Source: JBGOUV01 sp041477815
GTDB taxonomy: Bacteria > Acidobacteriota > Terriglobia > Bryobacterales > JACQDG01
Direction of reading: 5' to 3'
Length of the DNA: 5,636 bases
Assembly (NCBI GenBank): GCA_041477815.1
Contig: JBGOUV010000430.1
Coordinates: forward strand, 1 to 5,636
Positions 1 through 5,636 of the stretch are shown one piece after another. The translations under genes and the position numbers were made by a program. The number at the start of each line of letters is the position of its first letter. Positions within the stretch are counted from its first letter, which is position 1. Under the pieces are notes generated by a model. The model was not told where the DNA came from. It did no database searches and worked only from the letters and a program-made list of their open reading frames with translations.

Positions 1-357
1 GCTACAAATACTTACGCACTTGGTCTGGCTACTCCTCCTGAGAAGAACATACACGCATCCATAGGAGAGAATCTAACACTGAGTATAAGCATAATAAACC
101 AGGAAGGTGTTCCAGGAGACTACAAGATACTATTCGAAGGGGATTTGGCAAATAGGGCAACAGCACATCCCTCGACACTTATGATTATTCCTGAATTCGG
201 AACCAACAAAGATACCATAAAACCAGCCAAGATAACCATCAATTCAACCGGAATTCTACCGGGAACATACTATCTAAAGATAATAGCAGAACTATCCAAA
301 AATAGAGACTCAAGCCTATGGCGTTCCTCCAAAACCAGTTCGAGCGCAACTTCCTGA
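1..357 (+). CDS. Broken fragment of an archaeal-looking surface or secreted protein
   Basis: Frame 1 is open from the window edge to a stop at 355-357, but only about the first 100-105 codons look native; the last dozen are read out of frame through the start of nuoB. The native part alternates hydrophobic and polar residues as in beta-strands (for example NLTLSISIINQEGVPGDYKI and GILPGTYYLKIIAEL), which resembles an Ig-like or CARDB-like repeat of a cell-surface protein. Ten of its 14 isoleucine codons are ATA, leucine is often CTA, and AGA/AGG arginine codons occur; all are rare in the GC-rich genes that follow. G+C over 1-300 is about 41%. No signal peptide, start or catalytic motif is visible because the 5' end is outside the window. 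That it is coding is likely; the family and the archaeal origin are inferred from style and codon use only. Confidence 0.55.
   Translation, partial: ATNTYALGLATPPEKNIHASIGENLTLSISIINQEGVPGDYKILFEGDLANRATAHPSTLMIIPEFGTNKDTIKPAKITINSTGILPGTYYLKIIAELSKNRDSSLWRSSKTSSSATS
300..317. other. Seam between two unlike DNAs (probable chimeric join)
   Basis: Composition, codon use and reading frame all change within about 18 bases. Upstream is AT-rich, frame-1 coding sequence; from the ATG at 318 it is GC-rich, frame-3 coding sequence for NuoB. Frame 1 still uses AGA at 304-306, so the join most likely lies between 307 and 317. No Shine-Dalgarno sequence precedes the nuoB ATG, no insertion-sequence end, att-like repeat or tRNA is visible, and the upstream protein is cut mid-domain. 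An assembly or library chimera explains this more simply than natural recombination, but the sequence alone cannot decide. Confidence 0.65.
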
Positions 358-884
358 CCACGTCGGTCGACTACGTTTTCAACTGGGCCCGCAAGTCGGC
401 GATCTGGCCCCTCACCTTCGGCCTGGCCTGCTGCGCCATCGAGATGATCGCCTCCTCCACCTCGCGCTTCGACATCGCGCGCTTCGGCTCCGAGGTCTTC
501 CGTCCCAGCCCCCGCCAGTCCGACCTCATGATCGTGGCCGGCACCGTGACCCTCAAAATGGCCCCGGTCCTGAAGCGCATCTGGGACCAGATGCCCGACC
601 CCAAGTGGTGCATGTCCATGGGCGCCTGCTCCTCGGTCGGCGGACCTTTTAATACCTACGCCGTCCTGCAGGGCGTCGACCGCATCGTCCCGGTAGACGT
701 CTACGTAACCGGCTGCCCGCCCCGCCCCGAGAACCTCTTCTACGCCCTGCTCAAGCTCCAGGACAAGATCGACCAGATGAGCACCCTGGTCAAGCGCCCC
801 ACCGAAATCCGCCTGGACGAGTCGATGCTGGAGCAGTTCCAAAAGCGGGTGATGATCGCGCAGATCCAAAATCCGGCGGCGTAG
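318..884 (+). CDS. nuoB: NADH-quinone oxidoreductase subunit B (complex I)
   Basis: NuoB is the peripheral-arm subunit of respiratory complex I that carries the terminal iron-sulfur cluster N2, which passes electrons to quinone at the inner membrane. The 188-residue protein is full length and strongly typical: TSVDYVFNWARKS near residues 15-27, LACCAIEM at 36-43, RPSPRQSDLMIVAGTVT at 62-78, MGACSSVGGPFNTYAVLQGVD at about 101-121 and GCPPRPE at 132-138. The expected N2 ligands C38, C39, C104 and C133 are all present; C98 is an extra cysteine close to the cluster region. After about residue 155 there is a polar tail of roughly 30 residues, common in length among bacterial homologues. ATG at 318 gives the usual N-terminus, but the upstream leader is lost at the seam, so no ribosome binding site can be seen. 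The downstream neighbour is not nuoC, so within this window it stands apart from the usual nuoABCD order. Confidence 0.96.
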   Translation: MAFLQNQFERNFLTTSVDYVFNWARKSAIWPLTFGLACCAIEMIASSTSRFDIARFGSEVFRPSPRQSDLMIVAGTVTLKMAPVLKRIWDQMPDPKWCMSMGACSSVGGPFNTYAVLQGVDRIVPVDVYVTGCPPRPENLFYALLKLQDKIDQMSTLVKRPTEIRLDESMLEQFQKRVMIAQIQNPAA

Positions 885-890
885 GAGTCA

Positions 891-896
891 GGAGGG
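891..896 (+). promoter_or_regulatory. Orphan Shine-Dalgarno-like GGAGGG
   Basis: GGAGGG lies 6 bases after the nuoB stop and looks like a strong ribosome binding site, yet no ATG, GTG or TTG follows at 5-12 bases. The first ATG downstream is at 947, too far to use it. It could be the leftover of a gene head that has been deleted, or chance in GC-rich DNA. Confidence 0.25.
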
Positions 897-946
897 TACC
901 GCGGAAACCCTGTCGTTAGTCCGGCAGACAGCAGCCCGTCAAATCC

Positions 947-1137
947 ATGAACTGCATGTGTTCACGGCGCCCTTCCATATTGACCGTAAGGGCTACCACC
1001 TGCAGTTCGACGCCATTCCGGCCTGGGTTTGCAGCCAATGTGGGGAAGTCTATTTTGCCGAGCCCGAAGTGGAAGCCATCCCGCAGGCCATTCGCAACCT
1101 GGACGAGCAGACTGAGAAACTCGCTGTAGTCTCCTAA
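947..1137 (+). pseudogene. Decayed YgiT/MqsA-type zinc-finger protein
   Basis: Frame 1 from about 958 to the TAA at 1135-1137 encodes a protein end that matches the YgiT-type zinc-finger family: APFHIDRKGYHLQFD, then AIPAWVCSQCGEVYF, then an E-rich helix EVEAIPQAIRNLDEQ. Family members normally begin with a second CxxC inside a short N-terminus such as MxCxxCxGxM. Here an ATG at 947 gives M-N-C-M in frame 2, and the family-like sequence then resumes in frame 1 only a few bases later, so roughly 20-30 bases carrying the second cysteine seem to be missing and the frame is broken. GTG at 958 could start a shortened 59-residue product with only one CxxC, but no ribosome binding site precedes either start. 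Relatives often act as antitoxins or accompany small DUF4258-type toxins; no such partner is visible here. Its TAA is 4 bases before the mutM start. Confidence 0.6.
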
Positions 1138-1141
1138 GCCC

Positions 1142-1921
1142 TTGCCCGAACTTCCGGAAGTCGAAACCATAGTCCGCGGCCTCGCCCCCCGCCTCGCCGG
1201 ACGCCGCATCCTGTCAATCGAGACACCTCAGCCCCGTGTGCTGCGCAACGACCTCCGCCGCGCCACGGGAGCCGTGATCCGTGGCGTCCGCCGGTGGGGC
1301 AAGCATATCGTCGTCGAGCTGGACCGCGCCCACCTGATCATTCACCTGGGCATGACCGGACAACTTCTCCTGGACGCCGAGCCCGGCCGCCACACCCACG
1401 CCCTCTTTCACCTCGACCGCGGCCTAACGCTCCTGTTCAACGACATCCGGCAGTTCGGCCGCTTGGAGTTCGCCACCCGCCTCCCGCGCCGTCTCGAGCG
1501 CCTCGGCCCTGATCCTTTGGCGATTGACGAGGCCGCGTTCGTCGCCCGGCTCCGCGCCCGCCGGTCCATGCTCAAGCCGTTGCTGCTGAACCAGGAGTTC
1601 CTGCGCGGCCTGGGAAACATCTACGCGGACGAGGCCCTCTTTCGAGCCGGCATTCATCCCCGGGCTATCGGCTCGCGTTTGCGTATGGCTCGGGCGCAGG
1701 CCCTGTACCGGGCCATCGTCGATGTACTCACGGAGTCGATCCGCCACGGCGGTACCTCGATCTCCGACTATGTAGGCAGCGACGGCCGCCAGGGCAGTTT
1801 TCAGCTTCGCCTGCGGGCCTACGGCCGCACCGGGGAGCCTTGCCTGGACTGTGGCGCTCCCATCCGCCGGATTGTGCTCGCCTCCCGGGGCACCCACTTC
1901 TGCCCGCGCTGCCAGCGCTGA
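1142..1921 (+). CDS. mutM: Formamidopyrimidine-DNA glycosylase (MutM/Fpg)
   Basis: This is a bifunctional base-excision repair enzyme that removes 8-oxoguanine and formamidopyrimidines and cleaves the abasic strand by beta,delta-elimination. The 259-residue product (269 in E. coli) starts PELPEVET after the initiator, giving the catalytic P2 and E3. K54 in WGKH corresponds to the conserved lysine, M71 (HLGMTG), R103 and F105 (IRQFG) match the lesion-void filling trio, and N159 lies in GLGNIYADE. The C-terminal zinc finger has C234, C237, C254 and C257 with R249 in RGTHFC. Q104 replaces the usual second arginine of RRFG. The start is TTG at 1142: an in-frame TAG at 1127-1129 excludes anything longer, and only this start places proline at position 2. 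There is no clear ribosome binding site; the preceding stop is 4 bases upstream, so translational coupling to the zinc-finger relic is possible. Confidence 0.95.
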   Translation: MPELPEVETIVRGLAPRLAGRRILSIETPQPRVLRNDLRRATGAVIRGVRRWGKHIVVELDRAHLIIHLGMTGQLLLDAEPGRHTHALFHLDRGLTLLFNDIRQFGRLEFATRLPRRLERLGPDPLAIDEAAFVARLRARRSMLKPLLLNQEFLRGLGNIYADEALFRAGIHPRAIGSRLRMARAQALYRAIVDVLTESIRHGGTSISDYVGSDGRQGSFQLRLRAYGRTGEPCLDCGAPIRRIVLASRGTHFCPRCQR

Positions 1922-1931
1922 CCACCGGGGA

Positions 1932-1940
1932 TGCTATCCT
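1932..1940 (+). promoter_or_regulatory. Possible extended -10 promoter element for the M16 pair
   Basis: TGCTATCCT fits the extended -10 pattern TGnTAtnnT (4 of 6 matches to TATAAT plus the upstream TG). It sits in the 38-base gap between mutM and the first M16 gene and would give a leader of about a dozen bases. No convincing -35 is seen, so this is tentative. Confidence 0.25.
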
Positions 1941-1948
1941 GAAGGACC

Positions 1949-1952
1949 GAGG
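1949..1952 (+). promoter_or_regulatory. Ribosome binding site deciding the first M16 start
   Basis: GAGG lies 7 bases upstream of the ATG at 1960. It selects this ATG over the longer open frame that runs back into mutM, and the chosen start also yields a clean lipoprotein signal peptide. Confidence 0.6.
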
Positions 1953-1959
1953 CGACACT

Positions 1960-3294
1960 ATGCCCAAATGGCTCCTGGCCTGCCTGCTGGCCGCCGCTCT
2001 CACCGGCTGCTCCGGGTCGAAATCCGGCTCCCAGGTCTTCCCGTTTCCCTACTCGCTCGACGACCTCCCCAACGGCCTCCGCCTCGTCACCGTCAATACC
2101 GGATTTCCCAACATCGTGGGCCTCTATGTCGTAGTCCAGACCGGGTCTCGCAACGAGGTGGAGCCCGGCAAGTCCGGCTTCGCCCACCTGTTCGAGCACA
2201 TGATGTTCCGGGGCACCGAGAAATATCCGCCCGCCAAGTGGGAAGAGGTCATGCAGGCCGCCGGGGCCCAGACCAACGCCTACACCTCCGACGACCGCAC
2301 CGTCTACCACGCCGTCTTCTCCAAGGAAGATCTCGACTCCATCCTGGCCCTGGAGGCCGACCGCTTTCAGAATCTTAAGTACACCGAAGACGTCTTCAAG
2401 ACCGAGACCCGCGCCGTCCTGGGCGAGTACAACAAGAACAGCGCCAACCCGTTTCGCAAGCTGGACGAGGCCATCTCGGAGACCGCTTTCAGTACCCATA
2501 CCTACAAGCACACGACCATGGGCTTCCTGCGGGACGTGGAGAATATGCCCAACCAGTACCAATACGCCCTGACCTTCTTCGACCGCTGGTACCGGCCCGA
2601 GCACACCATCGTCTGCGTGGTGGGCGACGTGGAGCGCCAGGCCGTGCTGGGCATGGTCCAGAAACACTGGGGAGGCTGGAAGAGGGGTTCCTACAAAGCC
2701 GACATCCCGGCCGAGCCGCCCCAGGCCGAGCCCAAGACCACCCGCGTCGATTGGCCCACGCCCACGCTCCCCCTGGTCGCGGTGGCCTTCAAAGCCCCCG
2801 CCTACGACGACGAAATCAAGGACTCCGCCGTCCTGGACGTCGCCGCCTACCAGGCCTTCTCGGACAACTCCGATCTCTATCGCAAGCTGGTCATCGAGGA
2901 GCAGAAGGTCGACGTGCTGGCCCCCGACAACGCGGACCACATGGACCCCAATCTGTTCACCGTCACCGCTCGGGTGAAGGACCCCAAGGACGTCGACTAC
3001 GTCCAGAGCCAAGTCCTGGCCACCTTCGAAGGTCTGCGCGAGAAGCCGGTCGACGCCGCCAAGCTGGAGGAGGTGAAGTCGCACCTGCTCTACGAGTTCG
3101 CCCTGGGGCTGAACTCCACGGCCAGTATTTCCAATACCGTAGCCCCCTTCGTCTCCCTGCGCCGCACGCCCGAGACCATCAACAAGCGCTACGCCCTCTA
3201 CCGCCAGATCACCCCGCAGGACGTGCAGGCGGCGGCGCGCAAGTACTTCGTCCCCACCGGCCGGACCATCGCCACCCTGAGCCACAAGCCATGA
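1960..3294 (+). CDS. M16 zinc metallopeptidase, catalytic subunit, lipoprotein
   Basis: This 444-residue insulinase/pitrilysin-family (M16B-like) protein is the zinc-bearing half of a probable peptidase heterodimer that degrades peptides in the periplasm or at a membrane surface. The N-terminus MPKWLLACLLAAALTGC is a short signal peptide ending in a lipobox, with C17 as the lipidation site. The inverted zinc motif HLFEH is H76, E79 and H80, and the third ligand is E156 (76 residues after H80) in TRAVLGEYNKN; E149, seven residues earlier, matches the other conserved glutamate. The second M16 domain begins near FFDRWYRPEHTIVCVVGDV (about residues 206-224). Its second domain lacks the R/Y motif that completes the site, which the next gene supplies. 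The start is ATG 1960, supported by GAGG 7 bases upstream and by the signal peptide. The stop overlaps the partner's start (ATGA), indicating co-translation. The substrate is unknown. Confidence 0.92.
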   Translation: MPKWLLACLLAAALTGCSGSKSGSQVFPFPYSLDDLPNGLRLVTVNTGFPNIVGLYVVVQTGSRNEVEPGKSGFAHLFEHMMFRGTEKYPPAKWEEVMQAAGAQTNAYTSDDRTVYHAVFSKEDLDSILALEADRFQNLKYTEDVFKTETRAVLGEYNKNSANPFRKLDEAISETAFSTHTYKHTTMGFLRDVENMPNQYQYALTFFDRWYRPEHTIVCVVGDVERQAVLGMVQKHWGGWKRGSYKADIPAEPPQAEPKTTRVDWPTPTLPLVAVAFKAPAYDDEIKDSAVLDVAAYQAFSDNSDLYRKLVIEEQKVDVLAPDNADHMDPNLFTVTARVKDPKDVDYVQSQVLATFEGLREKPVDAAKLEEVKSHLLYEFALGLNSTASISNTVAPFVSLRRTPETINKRYALYRQITPQDVQAAARKYFVPTGRTIATLSHKP

Positions 3295-4766
3295 CCGCTC
3301 TTCGCCCGTTCGCTTGCCTCCTGCTTCTCGGCTCGGCCGTCTGGGCCCAGAACCCCCAGACGATCACGCAGCCCTCCAAGTCTCCGCTGGTCACCTTCCG
3401 CATCGTTTTTCAGACGGGCTCGGCCTTCGACCCGGCGGGCAAGGAAGGCGCCGCCGCCCTCACCGCGGCCATGCTCGCCGAGGGCGGTTCCCTGGCCATG
3501 CCTTACGACCAGATCGTGCGCGCCCTGTTCCCCCTGGCCGCCGCCGTCCAGCGCCAGGTCGACAAGGAGATGACCGTTTTCCACGGCTCGACGCACGTTG
3601 ACAATCTCGATAAGTATTACTCACTCCTTCGCGGCATGCTGCTCGAGCCCGGCTGGCGCGACGAGGACTTCCGGCGCCTCAAATCGGACCTTATGAACCA
3701 CCTCCGCGTCGAGCTGCGGGGCAATAACGACGAAGAGCTCGGCAAAGAGGCGCTCTACCTGCGCATCTACGAGGGTCATCCCTACGGCCACGAAAACACT
3801 GGCACCATCTCGGCTCTGGAGAAGCTCACCCTGGACGATCTCAAGGCCTTCTACCGCCAGCACTACACGCGCGGCAACGTCACCATCGGCTTGGCCGGCG
3901 GTTACCCTCCGGGGTTCGTCGAGAAGGTTACCGCCGACTTCTCCCGCCTGCCCGAGGGCGGCCCGGCCAAACTGGACCCCCCGCAACCCAAGCCCGCGCG
4001 GAAGCTCCGCGTCCGCATCATCGAGAAGAACACCCGCGCCGTGGCCATCTCCTTCGGCTTCCCTCTCGCCGTCAACCGCGCGCATGACGACTGGCCCGCG
4101 CTGCTGGTGGCCCAGTCCTACCTCGGCCAGCACCGCTCCAGCAAGAGCTACCTCTACGGCCGCCTCCGCGAGCTCCGCGGTCTCAACTACGGCGACTACG
4201 CCTATATCGAATACTTCCCTCGCGGGATGTACCTGCTCCAGCCCGACCCCAACCTGGCCCGCCGGCAGCAGATCTTCCAGGTCTGGATCCGCCCCGTGGA
4301 GCCCGCCAACGCCATGTTCGCTCTCCGCGCCGCCCTCTACGAGCTGGATAAGCTGATCCGCGAAGGCATGCGCCGCGACGAGTTCGAATCCACCTGCCGC
4401 TTCCTCACCAAGTTCGCCAATCTGCTCCTGCAGACCCAGGACGCCGAACTGGGCTACGCCATCGACAGCAAGTACTACGAAACGACCGAATTTAACCGCT
4501 ACATCAGGAACTCTCTCTCCAAGCTGACCTTGGACGAGGTGAACACGGCCATCAAGAAGCATCTCCGCACCACCGACCTGGACGTCATGGTGGTGGCCAA
4601 GGATGCCCCGGGCCTGAAGAAGGCCCTCCTCTCCGGGGCGCCCTCGACGATCACCTATGTTTCTCCCAAGCCGCCGGAGATCCTGGAGGAGGACAAGGTC
4701 ATCGGCCGCTACAAGCTCGACGCCACGGTGGACATCGTGCCGGTAGACTCCGTCTTCGAGAAGTAG
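3291..4766 (+). CDS. M16 family partner subunit, zinc site lost, secreted
   Basis: This 491-residue M16-family protein is expected to pair with the preceding lipoprotein, as in two-gene M16B peptidases and the alpha/beta subunits of mitochondrial processing peptidase. Residues 1-19 form a Sec signal peptide (LLLLGSAVWA, then Q20) without a lipobox cysteine. Aligning EGAAALTAAM with SGFAHLFEHM of the first subunit shows that HxxEH has become A56-L-T-A59-A60, so this chain should not bind the catalytic zinc. The C-terminal half keeps GRLRELRGLNYGDY (R291 to Y303), the Arg/Tyr region that non-catalytic subunits contribute to substrate binding. A segment with HPYGHENTGT and LDDLKAFYRQHYTRGN (near 185) is also typical. 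ATG 3291 overlaps the upstream stop by 4 bases and has no ribosome binding site of its own, which implies translational coupling. A tail of about 50 residues after the second domain, rich in P, E and K, has no motif I recognise. Confidence 0.92.
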   Translation: MTALRPFACLLLLGSAVWAQNPQTITQPSKSPLVTFRIVFQTGSAFDPAGKEGAAALTAAMLAEGGSLAMPYDQIVRALFPLAAAVQRQVDKEMTVFHGSTHVDNLDKYYSLLRGMLLEPGWRDEDFRRLKSDLMNHLRVELRGNNDEELGKEALYLRIYEGHPYGHENTGTISALEKLTLDDLKAFYRQHYTRGNVTIGLAGGYPPGFVEKVTADFSRLPEGGPAKLDPPQPKPARKLRVRIIEKNTRAVAISFGFPLAVNRAHDDWPALLVAQSYLGQHRSSKSYLYGRLRELRGLNYGDYAYIEYFPRGMYLLQPDPNLARRQQIFQVWIRPVEPANAMFALRAALYELDKLIREGMRRDEFESTCRFLTKFANLLLQTQDAELGYAIDSKYYETTEFNRYIRNSLSKLTLDEVNTAIKKHLRTTDLDVMVVAKDAPGLKKALLSGAPSTITYVSPKPPEILEEDKVIGRYKLDATVDIVPVDSVFEK

Positions 4767-4777
4767 GCCTGTCCTAC
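4763..4777. terminator. Small hairpin joining two convergent stop codons
   Basis: GTAGG (4763-4767) and CCTAC (4773-4777) form a perfect 5-bp inverted repeat around a 5-base loop. The plus-strand TAG (4764-4766) and the minus-strand TAG (4774-4776) both lie inside the arms. There is no T-run on either side and the stem is short, so a terminator role is weak; the symmetry partly follows from two TAG stops facing each other. Confidence 0.25.
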
Positions 4778-5636
4778 CACTGCAACCGCAGGGCGAACTG
4801 CAGGATGCGCGGATCGCCGGCGGAAGTAATCTTCTGGAAATTGGCGGAGGCCAGGTTGGTTTCCGGCGAGCCGAGGTTTACCCGGTTGAAGGTATTGAAC
4901 GACTCAAAGCGGAACTGGGTATTGACGCGCTCGGTGACCCGGAAGTTCTTATGCAGACCGAGATCGATGTTGGCCATGTTCGGACCGCGAAAGCGGTTCC
5001 GGCCCAGGTTGCCGAACGTGCCCAGGGCGTTGGGAGCGAACGCCGCCTTGTTGAGGTACTGGTTGATGACCTCGTTCCGGCTGCGATTGCCCGCCAGATA
5101 CGGATTGGCGAGCAAGTCGGCGCGCTGGCCGCCGGTGCCGGTGCGGGCGTTGTCCGCCCCGCTGGCGACGGTGAACGTGGGACCGCTCTGCAGGGCCGCG
5201 ATGCCGGTCAGGTTCCAGCCGCCCAGCAACCGGTGGACCAGGCGGTTCTCAAACTTCACCGGCAGCTCCCACAAACCCGAGAGCGTGAACACGTGGGTGT
5301 GGTCGAAGTCGGAAGGCCCTTTGTCGAACGCCGTATTAAACGGACTGGTGTGGCTCACGCTGTTTCCCTTGTTCGCGGACCCGTCGTCAAGGCTCTTGGA
5401 CCACGTATAATTCGCCAGGATCGAGAAGCCTTTGTGGAACCGCCTTTCGCCGGTGAGTTGCAGGGAGTGGAAGGTGGAATTGCCCACCGGCTCGACCAGA
5501 ATCATGCTCCCGTAGCCGAGCGCGGCCAGGGGACGGCGCTGGTTGGTGGTGGCGGTGGTAACGCCCGGAGCATAGATGGCCGGGTTCAGCTCGCGGCCGC
5601 TGAACAGACGCGTGCCCTTGGATCCCGCATAGGCGA
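4774..5636 (-). CDS. Oar-like TonB-dependent outer-membrane receptor, C-terminal part
   Basis: The visible 286 residues are the end of an outer-membrane beta-barrel; the start lies beyond the right edge. The frame stays open from the edge to the TAG at 4774-4776. The first part reads AYAGSKGTRLFSGRELNP, then NQRRPLAALGYGS, EPVGNSTFHSLQLTGERRF and ANYTWSKSLDD, the recognisable pattern of large Acidobacteriota receptors with an N-terminal carboxypeptidase-regulatory-like domain (usually about 1000-1200 residues, so this is roughly a quarter). Later strands include GGWNLTGIAALQSGPTFTV, GNLGRNRFRGPNMANIDLGL and FRFESFNTFNRVNLG, and the chain ends LQW, with the terminal aromatic residue expected for barrel assembly. 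An internal ATG at 5503-5505 is not the true start because barrel homology continues upstream of it. Such receptors probably import or bind large nutrients with energy from TonB/ExbBD, but the substrate cannot be read from this part. It converges on the M16 pair with 7 bases between the genes. Confidence 0.9.
   Translation of the reverse strand, partial: AYAGSKGTRLFSGRELNPAIYAPGVTTATTNQRRPLAALGYGSMILVEPVGNSTFHSLQLTGERRFHKGFSILANYTWSKSLDDGSANKGNSVSHTSPFNTAFDKGPSDFDHTHVFTLSGLWELPVKFENRLVHRLLGGWNLTGIAALQSGPTFTVASGADNARTGTGGQRADLLANPYLAGNRSRNEVINQYLNKAAFAPNALGTFGNLGRNRFRGPNMANIDLGLHKNFRVTERVNTQFRFESFNTFNRVNLGSPETNLASANFQKITSAGDPRILQFALRLQW

Noticed and set aside
270..869. Minus-strand open frame (199 codons) opposite nuoB
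   Set aside because: It crosses the seam and is an antisense shadow of nuoB, with H/G/D/A-rich sequence and no motif.
916..1209. Minus-strand open frame (97 codons) across the zinc-finger relic and mutM start
   Set aside because: It overlaps recognised plus-strand coding sequence on both sides and shows no motif.
1840..1959. Upstream extension of the first M16 frame into mutM
   Set aside because: It overlaps the mutM zinc finger in another frame; the ATG at 1960 has a ribosome binding site and starts a lipoprotein signal peptide.
1819..3285. Long minus-strand open frame (488 codons) opposite the first M16 gene
   Set aside because: Its protein is a low-complexity G/V/L/E/D-rich shadow typical of the antisense of GC-rich coding DNA, with no family motif, whereas the plus strand has an intact M16 zinc site and signal peptide.
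2751..3290. Upstream extension of the M16 partner frame to an ATG at 2751
   Set aside because: The extra residues are R/G/P-rich out-of-frame reading of the first M16 gene; a signal peptide begins exactly at the ATG at 3291.
3621..4562. Minus-strand open frame (313 codons) opposite the M16 partner gene
   Set aside because: Same kind of antisense shadow, with no recognisable domain and no start signals; the plus strand is clearly coding.
4805..5410. Plus-strand open frame (201 codons) opposite the receptor
   Set aside because: Antisense shadow; the minus strand carries unmistakable TonB-dependent barrel sequence to its terminal tryptophan.
1..5636. CRISPR arrays, tRNA/rRNA genes, transposon ends, riboswitches
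   Set aside because: Reading both strands I found no spaced direct repeats, tRNA-like cloverleaf, transposase motif or long terminal inverted repeats; a computed search could still find weak cases.

Overview
The window is mostly high-GC bacterial DNA (about two thirds G+C by eye), preceded by about 300 bases of a different composition (about 41% G+C by hand count) that do not appear to belong to the same genome. From position 318 onward the content fits an Acidobacteriota-like genome of the Solibacter/Bryobacter kind. The evidence is an Oar-type TonB-dependent receptor, a NuoB of the matching flavour, G/C-ending codons and paired secreted M16 peptidases. This lineage assignment is inference from recognised protein style, not from a search.

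Layout: (1) 1 to about 310 is the broken end of a reading frame with ATA- and CTA-rich codons and a beta-strand-rich, surface-protein-like sequence that looks archaeal. It stops abruptly at a seam just before 318. (2) 318-884 is a complete nuoB (complex I subunit B) with no ribosome binding site or nuoA visible, because the seam lies directly upstream. (3) 947-1137 holds the remains of a YgiT/MqsA-type zinc-finger gene whose N-terminal CxxC part is lost by an apparent deletion and frameshift. (4) 1142-1921 is mutM (formamidopyrimidine-DNA glycosylase), starting with TTG. (5) 1960-3294 and 3291-4766 are two overlapping M16 peptidase genes. The first is a lipoprotein with the intact zinc site HxxEH...E. 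The second is a secreted partner with that site erased but the R/Y motif of non-catalytic subunits kept. (6) 4774-5636, on the minus strand, is the C-terminal third or quarter of an Oar-like TonB-dependent outer-membrane receptor whose start lies beyond the window; it converges on the M16 pair with a 7-bp gap.

The clearest functional unit is the M16 pair, expected to form a heterodimeric metallopeptidase in the periplasm or at a membrane surface. nuoB, the zinc-finger relic and mutM lie in the same direction but have no obvious shared pathway. I see no convincing new system. The main points for a second look are the seam at about 300-317 (probably a chimeric join), the decayed zinc-finger gene, and the division of motifs between the two M16 subunits.
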